Assembly: GCA_003851245.1 (NCBI GenBank)
Contig: BHEP01000001.1
Span: 1 to 64,000, forward strand
Length of the DNA: 64,000 nucleotides
Direction of reading: 5' to 3'
DNA from: Bacteroidales bacterium
GTDB taxonomy: Bacteria; Bacteroidota; Bacteroidia; Bacteroidales; Azobacteroidaceae
The notes under the pieces are model-generated. The model was not told the DNA's origin and searched no databases. It worked only from the letters and a program-made list of their open reading frames with translations. Position numbers and translations under genes: made by a program. This document shows, one piece after another, positions 16,243 through 24,638 of the stretch (position 1 is its first letter; each line of letters starts with the position of its first letter).

Positions 16243-17541
16243 ATGAAAAAAAATCAGGTAAAAGAGGCCAAAGGTAAACTAGGCGTTCTTGTCGTTGGTG
16301 TTGGAGGAGCAGTTGCCTCCACATTTATTGCTGGATCATTAATAGCCCGCAAGGGTCTAGGGGTTCCAGTAGGATCGATCACTCAATTGGCAACCATAAG
16401 GTTGGGCAAAAGAGAGGAAAATCGTTTTCCTAAAATCAAGGATGTGGTGCCATTGGCTCAATTAAATGATTTGATTTTTGGAGGTTGGGACATATTTGAA
16501 GACAATGTTTATGCTGCCGCCACCCATGCAGAGGTTTTGACAAAAGACCACATAAACATGGTGAAAGATGAGTTGGAGGCTATCAAGCCTATGAAGGCCG
16601 TTTTTGATCAACACTATGTGAAGCGCTTGAATGGCACCTGGGTAAAGTCGGCTCCTACAAAATGGGAATTGATGGAGCAGCTACGTGCAGATATTCGTAA
16701 TTTTAAGGCTGACAATAACTGCGACCGTATTGTTTGTATATGGTGTGGTAGCACTGAGATTTTTACTCAGCTGGGAGATATTCATAAAACCCTGCCTGCC
16801 TTAGAAAAGGCTATGAAAGAAAATCATGAAGAAATAGCTCCGTCTATGCTTTATGCCTACGCCTGTGTGGCCGAAGGAGTTGCATATATAAATGGAGCTC
16901 CCAACTTAACAGTTGATATGCCTGCTATCTGGGATTTTGCTGCTAAAAATGTAGTGCCTATTTTAGGAAAAGATTTCAAGACGGGTCAAACAATGCTAAA
17001 AACAGTGCTCGCTCCAATGTTAAAAACACGTATGCTTGGTTTGAGCGGGTGGTTTTCTACAAATATATTGGGAAATAGAGACGGTGAGGTATTGGACGAT
17101 CCAGGATCATTCAAGACAAAGGAAGAGTCTAAACTTTCGGTTATCGACAACATCCTTCAGCCAGAGCTCTATCCAGAACTTTATGGAGATGTATATCATA
17201 AGGTGCGTATCAATTATTATCCACCTCGCAAAGACAACAAAGAAGGATGGGACAATATCGACCTCTTCGGATGGTTGGGCTACCCAATGCAGTTGAAGGC
17301 AGATTTCCTTTGCCGCGACTCTATCTTGGCAGCTCCTCTATGTCTCGACTTAGTGCTATTTACCGACCTAGCGCAACGTGCTGGAATGGGAGGTATTCAG
17401 ACCTGGTTGTCATTTTATTTTAAGAGTCCTATGCACGACGACAATCATATTGCAGAGCATGACTTGTTTATTCAATATGTGAAATTAAAAAATACTCTCC
17501 GAACCATTATTGGCGAAGAGACAATAGACTTCATGGATTAA
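16243..17541 (+). CDS. ino1: Inositol-3-phosphate synthase
   Basis: The enzyme converts glucose 6-phosphate to L-myo-inositol 3-phosphate with NAD as a recycled cofactor, the committed step of inositol synthesis. The 432 residues begin with a Rossmann motif (VLVVGVGGAVASTFIAG) and contain the family regions KPMKAVFDQHYVKRL, the NAD-binding stretch CIWCGSTE, APNLTVD and GKDFKTGQTMLKT, which includes the catalytic lysine region. The length fits bacterial and actinobacterial-like Ino1 proteins. It sits 63 bp after the HAD gene and supplies the headgroup for the lipid enzymes upstream. A terminator follows the gene. Confidence 0.95.
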   Translation: MKKNQVKEAKGKLGVLVVGVGGAVASTFIAGSLIARKGLGVPVGSITQLATIRLGKREENRFPKIKDVVPLAQLNDLIFGGWDIFEDNVYAAATHAEVLTKDHINMVKDELEAIKPMKAVFDQHYVKRLNGTWVKSAPTKWELMEQLRADIRNFKADNNCDRIVCIWCGSTEIFTQLGDIHKTLPALEKAMKENHEEIAPSMLYAYACVAEGVAYINGAPNLTVDMPAIWDFAAKNVVPILGKDFKTGQTMLKTVLAPMLKTRMLGLSGWFSTNILGNRDGEVLDDPGSFKTKEESKLSVIDNILQPELYPELYGDVYHKVRINYYPPRKDNKEGWDNIDLFGWLGYPMQLKADFLCRDSILAAPLCLDLVLFTDLAQRAGMGGIQTWLSFYFKSPMHDDNHIAEHDLFIQYVKLKNTLRTIIGEETIDFMD

Positions 17542-17575
17542 TTTTTAGGATTAATTTTCAAGATTAATTTTTTAG
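17535..17575. repeat. Three 13-bp tandem units on the ino1 stop codon
   Basis: GGATTAATTTTTA (17535-17547) is followed by GGATTAATTTTCA (17548-17560) and AGATTAATTTTTT (17561-17573). The ino1 TAA (17539-17541) lies in the first unit. Confidence 0.85.
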
Positions 17576-17592
17576 TCTGTTCACAATAATCT

Positions 17593-17632
17593 AAAAGAGC
17601 AGGGAACAGCATTTTGTTTCTTGCTCTTTTTG
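17593..17632 (+). terminator. Terminator after ino1
   Basis: AAAAGAGCA and TTGCTCTTTT pair around an inner stem (GGAACA with TGTTTC), followed by a short T-run. It separates ino1 from the acyltransferase gene 16 bp later. Confidence 0.75.
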
Positions 17633-17647
17633 TCTTAAAATAAAACG

Positions 17648-18469
17648 ATGAAGGATAAGTTAATAAGCATAGAGGATATAAAAAAACTGCATCCCATATT
17701 CAAGAAATCTTATGGTGAGCGTTTGGCAAAAATACTCATCAGGGTGCTGGGGCTGTACAATGTAAATAAAATCTATGATAGAGCAAAATACGAGAAGGGA
17801 ACAGACATAGAAGACAATATGATTGAGGGTCTAGGCATCCACAAAAAGCTTCACAACATAGAGGTGCTGGAGCAATTTGAAGGACAGGCTTTTATCACTG
17901 TTTCCAATCATCCTTATGGGCATATCGATGGCATCTCTCTTGTGGGAGAGGTGGCTAAGAAAAGAGCAGACTACAAATTGATGGTCAATTGGGTTTTGGG
18001 GATGATAGATATTATGGGCGATCATTTTATAGGAGTCAATCCATACAGTTCGGGCTCTATGGCAGAGCGTTCTAGCACCTCAGGAGTCAAGCAATGTATC
18101 ATGCACTTGAAAGAAAATCATCCCTTAGGGTTTTTTCCTGCAGGGGCAATTTCAAAGAATAAATTCACCAAAATAGAAGATAGGGAATGGCAGGAAAGCG
18201 TAATCAAGCTAATAAAAAAGTCAAATGTACCCGTTATCCCTGTGTTTATATCGGGCAGCAATTCCTGGTTTTTTAATTTTCTCGACCTTGTCAATTGGAG
18301 GCTTCGATCACTGCGCCTTTGTCACGAGCTATACAACAAAAAAGGGAAAACTATTCACCTAGTTTTTGGAGAGCCAATACCAGCTCACGAGATAAAGTCT
18401 TTTGACGACATTAAACTATTGGGGGAATTTCTCAAAAATAGCACCTATAAATTGAAAGATAGAATATAA
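17648..18469 (+). CDS. Lysophospholipid acyltransferase (PlsC-like superfamily)
   Basis: A 273-residue protein with the acyltransferase signature SNHPYGHIDG (residues 86-95). The spacing His88-x5-Asp94 is one longer than the HX4D of PlsC and is the form seen in hemolysin-type acyltransferases (NHPxGGxDG). A second block, FFPAGAISKNKF, corresponds to the glycerophosphate-binding FPEG motif. It probably transfers an acyl chain from acyl-ACP or acyl-CoA to a lyso-lipid. Its position after ino1 suggests work on the same inositol lipid or on an aminoacyl lipid, but a terminator lies between, so co-regulation is uncertain. A tandem repeat follows its stop directly. Confidence 0.8.
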   Translation: MKDKLISIEDIKKLHPIFKKSYGERLAKILIRVLGLYNVNKIYDRAKYEKGTDIEDNMIEGLGIHKKLHNIEVLEQFEGQAFITVSNHPYGHIDGISLVGEVAKKRADYKLMVNWVLGMIDIMGDHFIGVNPYSSGSMAERSSTSGVKQCIMHLKENHPLGFFPAGAISKNKFTKIEDREWQESVIKLIKKSNVPVIPVFISGSNSWFFNFLDLVNWRLRSLRLCHELYNKKGKTIHLVFGEPIPAHEIKSFDDIKLLGEFLKNSTYKLKDRI

Positions 18470-18472
18470 GTC

Positions 18473-18531
18473 CTTTACTATAAACTTTACTATAAACTTT
18501 ATTATAAATTTTACTATAAATTTTATTAAAA
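18473..18531. repeat. Five 12-bp tandem units
   Basis: CTTTACTATAAA occurs twice without change (18473-18484, 18485-18496), followed by CTTTATTATAAA, TTTTACTATAAA and a partial fifth unit. The array starts 3 bp after the acyltransferase stop and ends 10 bp before the next ATG. Confidence 0.92.
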
Positions 18532-18541
18532 CTATTTACCA

Positions 18542-18730
18542 ATGAAACAATTATCTAAAAGCCAGATCATTTGCATAGTTCTCTTGTGGCTAGCACTCTG
18601 TGTAATGCTTGTGGTGAGCGCGAAGGAGATAAACTGGGAAACGATATTTACCATGGTAGCCTCGGGGGTAATAATCCTAATTGGTGTTACCAAAAACAAT
18701 GGCAGGAGCAATAAATTTAGGCGCAAATAA
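18542..18730 (+). CDS. Small two-helix membrane protein
   Basis: A 62-residue ORF with two strongly hydrophobic stretches (IICIVLLWLALCVMLVV and IFTMVASGVIILIGV) and a basic C-terminus (NNGRSNKFRRK). The composition is typical of a genuine small inner-membrane protein rather than a random frame. It follows the 12-bp tandem array with no clear promoter of its own. I do not recognise a family. A short inverted repeat at 18785-18811 may terminate it. Confidence 0.55.
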   Translation: MKQLSKSQIICIVLLWLALCVMLVVSAKEINWETIFTMVASGVIILIGVTKNNGRSNKFRRK

Positions 18731-18784
18731 GGAGCTTATTTACATAGGTGAATTTTTAATTCAAAGGAGTCTTGTGTGCTTAAA

Positions 18785-18818
18785 GTCTTGGAGCTCAATG
18801 TGCCCCAAGACCTAGTGT
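18785..18818 (+). terminator. Possible terminator hairpin
   Basis: GTCTTGG (18785-18791) and CCAAGAC (18805-18811) form a 7-bp stem with a 13-nt loop, and TTTTTTATT follows after a few bases. It lies between convergent genes and could serve the plus-strand gene. Confidence 0.4.
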
Positions 18819-18827
18819 TTTTTATTG

Positions 18828-19271
18828 TCAGGATTTGTAAGCCTTTTTTTCTTCTTCTCGTTCTATAAAATACGCTGCTAGAAGTCCCAATCCACCAAAA
18901 AAGCAGGGGCAGGCAAAAAAAATAATTTCAGTGAGCTCTTTAAAACCCCGGGTAACTTTGTATTCAAAGTTGCTGGCAATCAGCATGTTTCCTGCTATTG
19001 CAAATTGTATTACAAAGGCTACAATCAGGCCTAAACTGAGGCCTACCATAAGCAATGCTACTTTCAATGTAGAGAACGATTGATTCGTTTTTGGAAAAAG
19101 AGAGGGCTTAAATGCATCTGCCGACAATGTGTCCATAGAAGGAAAGGTAAGCCCCTCTTGAATTTTTTCAATCATCATAATACGTTCTTTACGTCTTACA
19201 TAAAGCTCAAAAATTCTATAAACTCCCAATACCAAAAAACCTACTACCACCATTGGAATTAAATTACTCAT
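18828..19271 (-). CDS. DUF6249-type membrane protein
   Basis: A 147-residue protein with an N-terminal membrane helix (LIPMVVVGFLVLGVYRIFELYVRRKER) followed by a charged cytosolic segment, then two further helices (LKVALLMVGLSLGLIVAFVIQFAIA and IIFFACPCFFGGLGLLAAYFI). It ends in an acidic/basic tail (EREEEKKAYKS). This layout is common in Bacteroidota beside ECF sigma genes and is often annotated as DUF6249. It is divergent from the sigma factor at 19444, with 172 bp between the two starts, so the spacer may carry promoters for both. Function is unknown. Confidence 0.7.
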   Translation of the reverse strand: MSNLIPMVVVGFLVLGVYRIFELYVRRKERIMMIEKIQEGLTFPSMDTLSADAFKPSLFPKTNQSFSTLKVALLMVGLSLGLIVAFVIQFAIAGNMLIASNFEYKVTRGFKELTEIIFFACPCFFGGLGLLAAYFIEREEEKKAYKS

Positions 19272-19402
19272 CTTTTTATAAATTAATAGTTAAACATTTG
19301 TTGTTATCTGTCATTTAGACGTGCTTTGCTCTTCTTGGTTACACCAAAAATATTTTTTTATTTCTCTTTTTTCAAAATAGATGTAGAACCATTTTTTTTA
19401 CT

Positions 19403-19410
19403 TATTTTTG
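19403..19410 (+). promoter_or_regulatory. Probable -7 box for the sigma gene
   Basis: TATTTTTG matches TAnnTTTG about 34 bp before the sigma-factor ATG. The -33 region is T-rich without a clear TTG. Confidence 0.4.
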
Positions 19411-19443
19411 TAACCTTTCTTACAGACTTGCGTCAAAGAAAAT

Positions 19444-20004
19444 ATGTGTGAAAGAGGTGATGAGTATTATATTCAATTGATAAAAGATGGAGATGCCAAT
19501 GCGTTTTTACCCATTGTGCGTCGTTATCAGCAAATTGTTTTTAATATAGCTGTCAAAATTGTGCATAATACAGAAGATGCAGAAGATATTGCTCAAGAAA
19601 TTTTTATCAAGGTGTTTCAGTCTATCAGTTCTTTCAAAGGCAAATCGAAGTTCTCCACTTGGCTGTATCGCATAGCTTACAATACCGCCTTGTCAGAGCT
19701 TAGACGGAGGCAAAAGTTAGAACTGCATATTGAAGAAGATTTATCGAAATTATCGTCGCAGGATTTTTATGCCGACTATGCTTCTGATGAGCAGGCAGAT
19801 AAATTGCGGTGCTTGAAGTTGGCAATGCAGATATTATCCCCAGAGGACTCTCTTTTAATTACATTGTTTTATACGCAAAGCTTAAGTATAGAGGAGGTGT
19901 CGGAGATAACAAATTTGGGGCTCTCAAATATAAAGGTAAAACTATTTAGGATAAGAAAAAAACTATTGTTAGAAATGAATAATTTATTGAAAAATGAATA
20001 TTGA
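19444..20004 (+). CDS. ECF-type RNA polymerase sigma factor
   Basis: A 186-residue sigma-70 family protein. Region 2 is visible as FLPIVRRYQQIVFNIA, then HNTEDAEDIAQEIFIKVFQSI, and FSTWLYRIAYNTALSELRRR. Region 4 is QILSPEDSLLITLFYTQSLSIEEVSEITNL followed by the recognition helix LSNIKVKLFRIRKKL. There is no region 1 or 3, so it is an ECF factor. The start is the ATG at 19444, which gives the usual short N-terminus before region 2. It overlaps the next gene by 11 nt. That gene is a membrane protein and the obvious anti-sigma candidate. Confidence 0.92.
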   Translation: MCERGDEYYIQLIKDGDANAFLPIVRRYQQIVFNIAVKIVHNTEDAEDIAQEIFIKVFQSISSFKGKSKFSTWLYRIAYNTALSELRRRQKLELHIEEDLSKLSSQDFYADYASDEQADKLRCLKLAMQILSPEDSLLITLFYTQSLSIEEVSEITNLGLSNIKVKLFRIRKKLLLEMNNLLKNEY

Positions 20005-20353
20005 AGATGCTGATACATCAAAGGATATACTTAAGGATATTTTTATTGGCTTAGAATTGGAGTCTGCCTCAGATAAATTTGAAGTAGATTTGATGCAAAA
20101 GATTTTTCTTATACACCAAGTTCAGAAACAAAAACGAGCTAGGCGAGGGAGGATTATATCTTACGTATCTTTTGCATTGGCTATATTGGCGATATTGCTC
20201 ATACCTTTCTTCGTTTATAATTATTTTGAGGTGAAAGTAGATCTTAATTTCAGTCACATATATTTTAATCCAAGCCTTATCGGTGTAGCTTTATCAATAT
20301 TATTTCTTCTTATTGTGGATTGTATAATCAGCACTAGAGGAAGAGTTCAATGA
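19994..20353 (+). CDS. Putative anti-sigma membrane protein
   Basis: A 119-residue protein that overlaps the sigma gene by 11 nt. The first 50 residues are soluble and charged. Two membrane helices follow (IISYVSFALAILAILLIPFFV and LIGVALSILFLLIVDCII). A soluble cytosolic N-terminus joined to membrane helices and coupled to an ECF sigma gene fits an anti-sigma role. I see no zinc-binding H-x3-C-x2-C motif, so the family assignment is by context only. Confidence 0.6.
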   Translation: MNIEDADTSKDILKDIFIGLELESASDKFEVDLMQKIFLIHQVQKQKRARRGRIISYVSFALAILAILLIPFFVYNYFEVKVDLNFSHIYFNPSLIGVALSILFLLIVDCIISTRGRVQ

Positions 20354-20367
20354 TATATCTACCAGTC

Positions 20368-21672
20368 TTATTTTTCATTGAGTAAAAAAGATTTGAATGT
20401 TTCGAAGTCTTTGGATAGAAGAACTGTCTTTTTTGTTCCTTTCATAAACACTTGAAGTTTTTGGGGGATGGGCAACTTTTTTTGGAGGATGCTCTCCATT
20501 GTTTCGTTGAATTTTGCAGGATGTGCCGTTTCTAGGAATATGCCAGTCTCTCCAGTCTTTAGTCCATCTTTGAGTGCCTGATATCCGCATGCGCCATGAG
20601 GATCTAGGAGGTACTCGTGTTGATTGTAGCATGTGAGTACGGTCTCCTCAATTTGTGTGTCGGAGTATTTGTATGCCGATATTTCTTGGCATATGTCGTG
20701 ATGATTATTTTTGTATAGATCCAAGATTCGCGCAAAATTGCTAGGGTCTCCTACATCCATTGCGTTGGCAATTGTGGCAGTAGATGGACGTGCTTTGTAC
20801 TCTCCGGTTTCTATATATTGATAAAAAACATCATTGTTGTTGTTTGCTGCAATGAAGCGTTTGATAGGGAGTCCCATTTTTTTAGCAAAAATACCGGCTG
20901 TAAGGTTTCCAAAATTACCGCTGGGCACAGAAAATACCAAGTCTTGTGCTATACCTTGTTTTGCAAGTTTTGCATACGCATAAAAATAGTAGAAAGATTG
21001 GGGTAGAAAGCGAGCCAGATTAATAGAGTTGGCCGAGGTAAGTTTCAACTGAGCATTAAGCCCCTTGTCCATAAATGCAGATTTTACAAGAGACTGGCAA
21101 TCGTCGAATGTACCTTCTATTTCCAGGGGAATAATATTCTGCCCAAGGCTTGTAAATTGGCATTCTTGAATGTTGCTAACCTTGCCTTTGGGGTATAGTA
21201 CGAAGACCTTAATGCCCTCAACACCAAGGAATCCATTGGCTACAGCACTGCCTGTATCTCCTGATGTGGCAACCAATACGTTTATGCTTTTTAATCCTTC
21301 TTTTTCTGCAAAATGCTGTAGCATTCGTGCCATAAATCTAGCTCCCACATCTTTGAATGCCAGTGTAGGGCCATGAAATAATTCTAGGCTGTATATGTTT
21401 TTATCAATTTCTACCAGGGGCGTTTCAAAGTTCAGTGTATCATAAACTATTTTTTTGAGGACTTCTTTTTCTATATCTTCTCCAAAAAAAGCTTCGGCCA
21501 CGATGAGGGAAATTTCTTGAAAAGAGAGATCTTTTATCGTCTCAAAAAATGCTGGGGGCAGTTGTTTTATCTCTTCAGGCATAAATAAGCCCCTGTCTTG
21601 CGCCAAGCCTTTGATGACGGCAGTTGCCAAATTTTCTGCTTTTGATTGTTTGTTGGTGCTATAATATTTCAT
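20368..21672 (-). CDS. thrC: Threonine synthase
   Basis: ThrC converts O-phosphohomoserine to threonine with pyridoxal 5'-phosphate. The 434 residues contain the PLP-lysine region HGPTLAFKDVGARFM (Lys near residue 107), VLVATSGDTGSAVANG, and the phosphate-binding region SVPSGNFGNL. It is of the shorter bacterial class starting MKYYSTNK. It lies 13 bp downstream of the phosphoglycerate-mutase-like gene on the same strand. That gene very probably makes its substrate. The window has no thrA, so the aspartokinase/homoserine dehydrogenase is elsewhere. Confidence 0.95.
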   Translation of the reverse strand: MKYYSTNKQSKAENLATAVIKGLAQDRGLFMPEEIKQLPPAFFETIKDLSFQEISLIVAEAFFGEDIEKEVLKKIVYDTLNFETPLVEIDKNIYSLELFHGPTLAFKDVGARFMARMLQHFAEKEGLKSINVLVATSGDTGSAVANGFLGVEGIKVFVLYPKGKVSNIQECQFTSLGQNIIPLEIEGTFDDCQSLVKSAFMDKGLNAQLKLTSANSINLARFLPQSFYYFYAYAKLAKQGIAQDLVFSVPSGNFGNLTAGIFAKKMGLPIKRFIAANNNNDVFYQYIETGEYKARPSTATIANAMDVGDPSNFARILDLYKNNHHDICQEISAYKYSDTQIEETVLTCYNQHEYLLDPHGACGYQALKDGLKTGETGIFLETAHPAKFNETMESILQKKLPIPQKLQVFMKGTKKTVLLSKDFETFKSFLLNEK

Positions 21673-21681
21673 CTTTTATAA

Positions 21682-21702
21682 TTCATCATTCATCGTTCAT
21701 TA
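21682..21702. repeat. Three 7-bp units at the end of the PGM-like gene
   Basis: TTCATCA, TTCATCG and TTCATTA follow one another. Read on the minus strand the array spans the last two sense codons, the TGA stop (21686-21688) and a few bases after it. Confidence 0.6.
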
Positions 21703-22900
21703 ACATTTTCATAAACTCATCCCCTTTGAGGAGTCCATACTTGCCTCTTTCTGCTGCAAACTCATCATATACGCAAACCTCATCACGCTTTTTGTTGTGG
21801 GGCTTATAAATAATGAATGGTACGGGTTTGCTTGTATGCGTTTTTATGCTACATGGGGTAGGGTGGTCGGGAAGTAGGGCAATGCAAACCTCCTGGTCCC
21901 AATTTTTCAATTCTTCCAAAATAGGTTTTACTACCCTTTGGTCGAGATACTCAATTGTTTTAATTTTCAGGTCTATATCTCCCTCGTGTCCAGCTTCGTC
22001 ACTGGCTTCAATGTGTAAATATACAAAGTCCTTATCTTTTAGAGCTTTCAGTGCAGCTTGGGTTTTTCCTTCATAGTTGGTGTCGTACAAACCTGTAGCT
22101 CCCTCTACGGCAATGGGTTCCAATCCTGCATATACTCCAATTCCATTAATTAAATCGACAGCAGAAATAACGGCTCCAGATTTTATGGGATAAATATCCG
22201 ACAACTTCTTCATTTGGGGCTTATATCCGGGCGACCATGGCCATATGCTATTTGCAGAGTCTTTCCCTCTTTTTATTCGTTCTAAATTGACAGGATGATT
22301 TTTCAGTAATTCTTGAGAGCGAATAATCAATTTATTGAGAATTTCTGTAGTATGTTCAGCGTCTTTAGTTTTACTCTTTATTAATACATCCCTAAACAAA
22401 GTTCCTACTGCGTCATGTGGGGGCGTGGTATCTAAGTCTTTATTTCCATTTTTTAATTTCAGTAAATGCCTATAAGAAACGCCTGAAAAAAGCGAAATAT
22501 CATCACATGAAAGTTCTTGGTTAAGATAGTCGATAAGGACTTTAGCCTCTTGGGTGGATATATGACCTGCCGAATGATTTTTTATTTTTTCGTTTTCTAT
22601 ACATATAAGATTGCAACGCATTGCCATTTCGTTTGTCAAAATATCAATACCCATGCTTGCAGCTTCGAGAGAGCCCCTACCTTCAAAAACTTCTGCAATA
22701 TTGTATCCTAATACAGAAAGATTTGCAATCTCACTGCCTGGGTGAAATCCCTCGGGCACTGTTTGTAGCATTCCTGAAGCACCCATTTGGGCAAGTTTAT
22801 CTATATTGGGGGTGCTGGCTACTTGCAAGGGAGTCTTGTTGCCAAGCGCTGCTATTGGTTCGTCGGCCATGCCATCGCCAAGAATTATTATATATTTCAT
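21686..22900 (-). CDS. Archaeal-type phosphoglycerate-mutase homologue, probable homoserine kinase
   Basis: A 404-residue alkaline-phosphatase superfamily protein. The metal-site motifs are IILGDGMADEP near the N-terminus, HPGSEIANLSVLGYN (where the residue that becomes phosphorylated would be Ser), EASDEAGHEGD and LLPDHPTPCS. Sequence similarity alone gives cofactor-independent phosphoglycerate mutase (ApgM). In Bacteroides the equivalent gene beside thrC was shown by high-throughput fitness work to supply the homoserine kinase step. The 13-bp distance to thrC here makes the same role most likely. The start ATG is the only one that includes the conserved N-terminal strand. Confidence 0.85.
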   Translation of the reverse strand: MKYIIILGDGMADEPIAALGNKTPLQVASTPNIDKLAQMGASGMLQTVPEGFHPGSEIANLSVLGYNIAEVFEGRGSLEAASMGIDILTNEMAMRCNLICIENEKIKNHSAGHISTQEAKVLIDYLNQELSCDDISLFSGVSYRHLLKLKNGNKDLDTTPPHDAVGTLFRDVLIKSKTKDAEHTTEILNKLIIRSQELLKNHPVNLERIKRGKDSANSIWPWSPGYKPQMKKLSDIYPIKSGAVISAVDLINGIGVYAGLEPIAVEGATGLYDTNYEGKTQAALKALKDKDFVYLHIEASDEAGHEGDIDLKIKTIEYLDQRVVKPILEELKNWDQEVCIALLPDHPTPCSIKTHTSKPVPFIIYKPHNKKRDEVCVYDEFAAERGKYGLLKGDEFMKMLMNDE

Positions 22901-22942
22901 GCTAATTTGTTTGCTTTTATATGCTGCAAAAGTACTAATATT

Positions 22943-24343
22943 TTATTTGCTTACATATAATTGAGCATTATCTGTCTTAACAATGCGAACTTTTTGCCCT
23001 TTTTCTATGAATCCTGTGAGCGCAATAGCATCGTAAATCTCATTTTCTATCATTACCTTTCCAGAAGGTCGCAAGTCGGATATAACTTCAGCCTGCGAGC
23101 CAATAAAATTCTTAAAGGTAGAATCCTTAACTGAGGCTTCATGAAGATCCGTTTCTAGTGCAAATTTTTGGAACATTCCTTTTGCTCCAATCCTCGAAGA
23201 TAGAAATATAAGAAAAAAGAAGCCTAGAGTCAGACCCGAAAATACTGTGAGCACAGATCTGGTGATGTCGGAACCTTGTGTGTGTTCAAAAGAAAAATAA
23301 TCGTTGTTGATCATTGCAAGTATTAAGCCCAAAGAAATGCAGGCTATTCCGGAAATTCCAGCAATACCAAATCCAGGAATCACAAAAATCTCGAAGAATA
23401 TAAGAATAATGCCGATGACAAAGATAATTATTTCCCAGTTTTCTGCCAATCCGTCCATATAAAGAGGAGTGAAGTATATAATTGCTGCAGCTAAGGCCGT
23501 GGCGCTAGGGAATCCCATTCCTGGAGTTTGGAGCTCAAAGTATATGCCTGCAACTATTAGCATGATAAGTATAGCTTGCAGGGCAGGATTCAGCAAAAAG
23601 CCCCTAAGTTTATCGTAAAGCGAAGGTTTATAGAGTTCTACTACATAGTCTTTATATCCCAAATATTTTGTAATCACCTCATCGACAGATTCTGCCGATC
23701 CATCGCAGTATTTTAAGTTTATGGCTTCTTCCGTAGTTAGACTTAGCACTTTTCCAGAGTCCACAACTTGTGGGATATATAAGCTAGGATCAACCATTGC
23801 TTCCGCAATTTTGGGATCTCTTTTCCAGGTAAAAATACTATCACTTCCATTTATGATGGTGTCTTTTCCTTGCGCCTCAGCAGTGGCCCTAATAGTAGAT
23901 CGCATATATGATTGGTATTTGTCGGGCATGACCTCTCCCGTTTCGTTCACCACTGTAGCCGCCCCTATGTTGGCTCCCTTTCTCATGTATATGCCTTTGC
24001 AGGCAATGGCTATCAAAGCTCCTGCAGATGCGGCATTGTTGTCAATGAATACGTATACAGGAATCTTGCTGTATAATATTGCCGATCTCATAGAATCTGC
24101 ATCTACAACAGTTCCGCCATAGGTGTTTAGGTGGAGTAGGACTGCAGAGGCCTTCTTGTTGTATGCTTCGGCTAATCCTTTTGACAGAAATATCTGGCTG
24201 GTAGGATTTATTTCTTGATTGATGTTGATCTGAAGGATGAGCGGCTTATCATTTTGAGCAAAAATGATGCTTGTCGAACAGATAAATATGTAAATGAATA
24301 ATGCTAATGTTTTCATAAGTTCTGATAAAAAATATTTATTCAC
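22943..24343 (-). CDS. NfeD long-form membrane serine protease
   Basis: A 466-residue protein of the NfeD1b type. It begins with a signal sequence (ending IIFAQ) and a ClpP/SppA-like protease domain. The catalytic serine is in NAASAGALIAIACKGIYM (Ser near residue 105) and the lysine lies about 50 residues further on in ACKGIYMRKG or nearby. Several membrane helices follow (residues 260-400) and a C-terminal OB-fold (GSQAEVISDLRPSGKVMI). NfeD proteases usually partner with a stomatin-like protein (SPFH domain) encoded next door. No stomatin gene adjoins it here. The protein probably processes membrane-associated substrates. Confidence 0.87.
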   Translation of the reverse strand: MNKYFLSELMKTLALFIYIFICSTSIIFAQNDKPLILQININQEINPTSQIFLSKGLAEAYNKKASAVLLHLNTYGGTVVDADSMRSAILYSKIPVYVFIDNNAASAGALIAIACKGIYMRKGANIGAATVVNETGEVMPDKYQSYMRSTIRATAEAQGKDTIINGSDSIFTWKRDPKIAEAMVDPSLYIPQVVDSGKVLSLTTEEAINLKYCDGSAESVDEVITKYLGYKDYVVELYKPSLYDKLRGFLLNPALQAILIMLIVAGIYFELQTPGMGFPSATALAAAIIYFTPLYMDGLAENWEIIIFVIGIILIFFEIFVIPGFGIAGISGIACISLGLILAMINNDYFSFEHTQGSDITRSVLTVFSGLTLGFFFLIFLSSRIGAKGMFQKFALETDLHEASVKDSTFKNFIGSQAEVISDLRPSGKVMIENEIYDAIALTGFIEKGQKVRIVKTDNAQLYVSK

Positions 24344-24493
24344 AAATATAGTATTTATTTGATAAAAAAACTGCTTGTCAATATTATTTTCATCATTAAT
24401 TATATTAAATATCTAATGAGAAGCTTTTTTAAAAAACTTTAGCGTACAAGCATGATATATTTTTTTTTTTTTCAAAAAAAGTTCTATTTTTTT

Positions 24494-24523
24494 TTGTTGG
24501 TTTAAATAAAATAAGTAAATTTG
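24494..24523 (+). promoter_or_regulatory. Promoter of the second ECF sigma gene
   Basis: TTG (24494-24496) and TAAATTTG (24516-24523) are separated by 19 bp and fit the Bacteroidota -33/-7 pattern. The region upstream is a long T-tract. Confidence 0.6.
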
Positions 24524-24638
24524 TCACCTCTAGTCTGTTACTTATTGATAAATAGTATGAGTAATGGATTATAAAATAGGGTGGTTAAAGTTTTTATTGA
24601 TAATCATTGTCATTAAATGGTCAAAAAAGTATTTTGCG

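Noticed and set aside
18473-18531. CRISPR array
   Set aside because: The 12-bp units are contiguous without spacers, and no cas genes are present.
24564-24638. Upstream start of the second sigma factor
   Set aside because: It adds about 25 hydrophobic residues not seen in ECF sigma factors; the ATG at 24639 gives the standard N-terminus.
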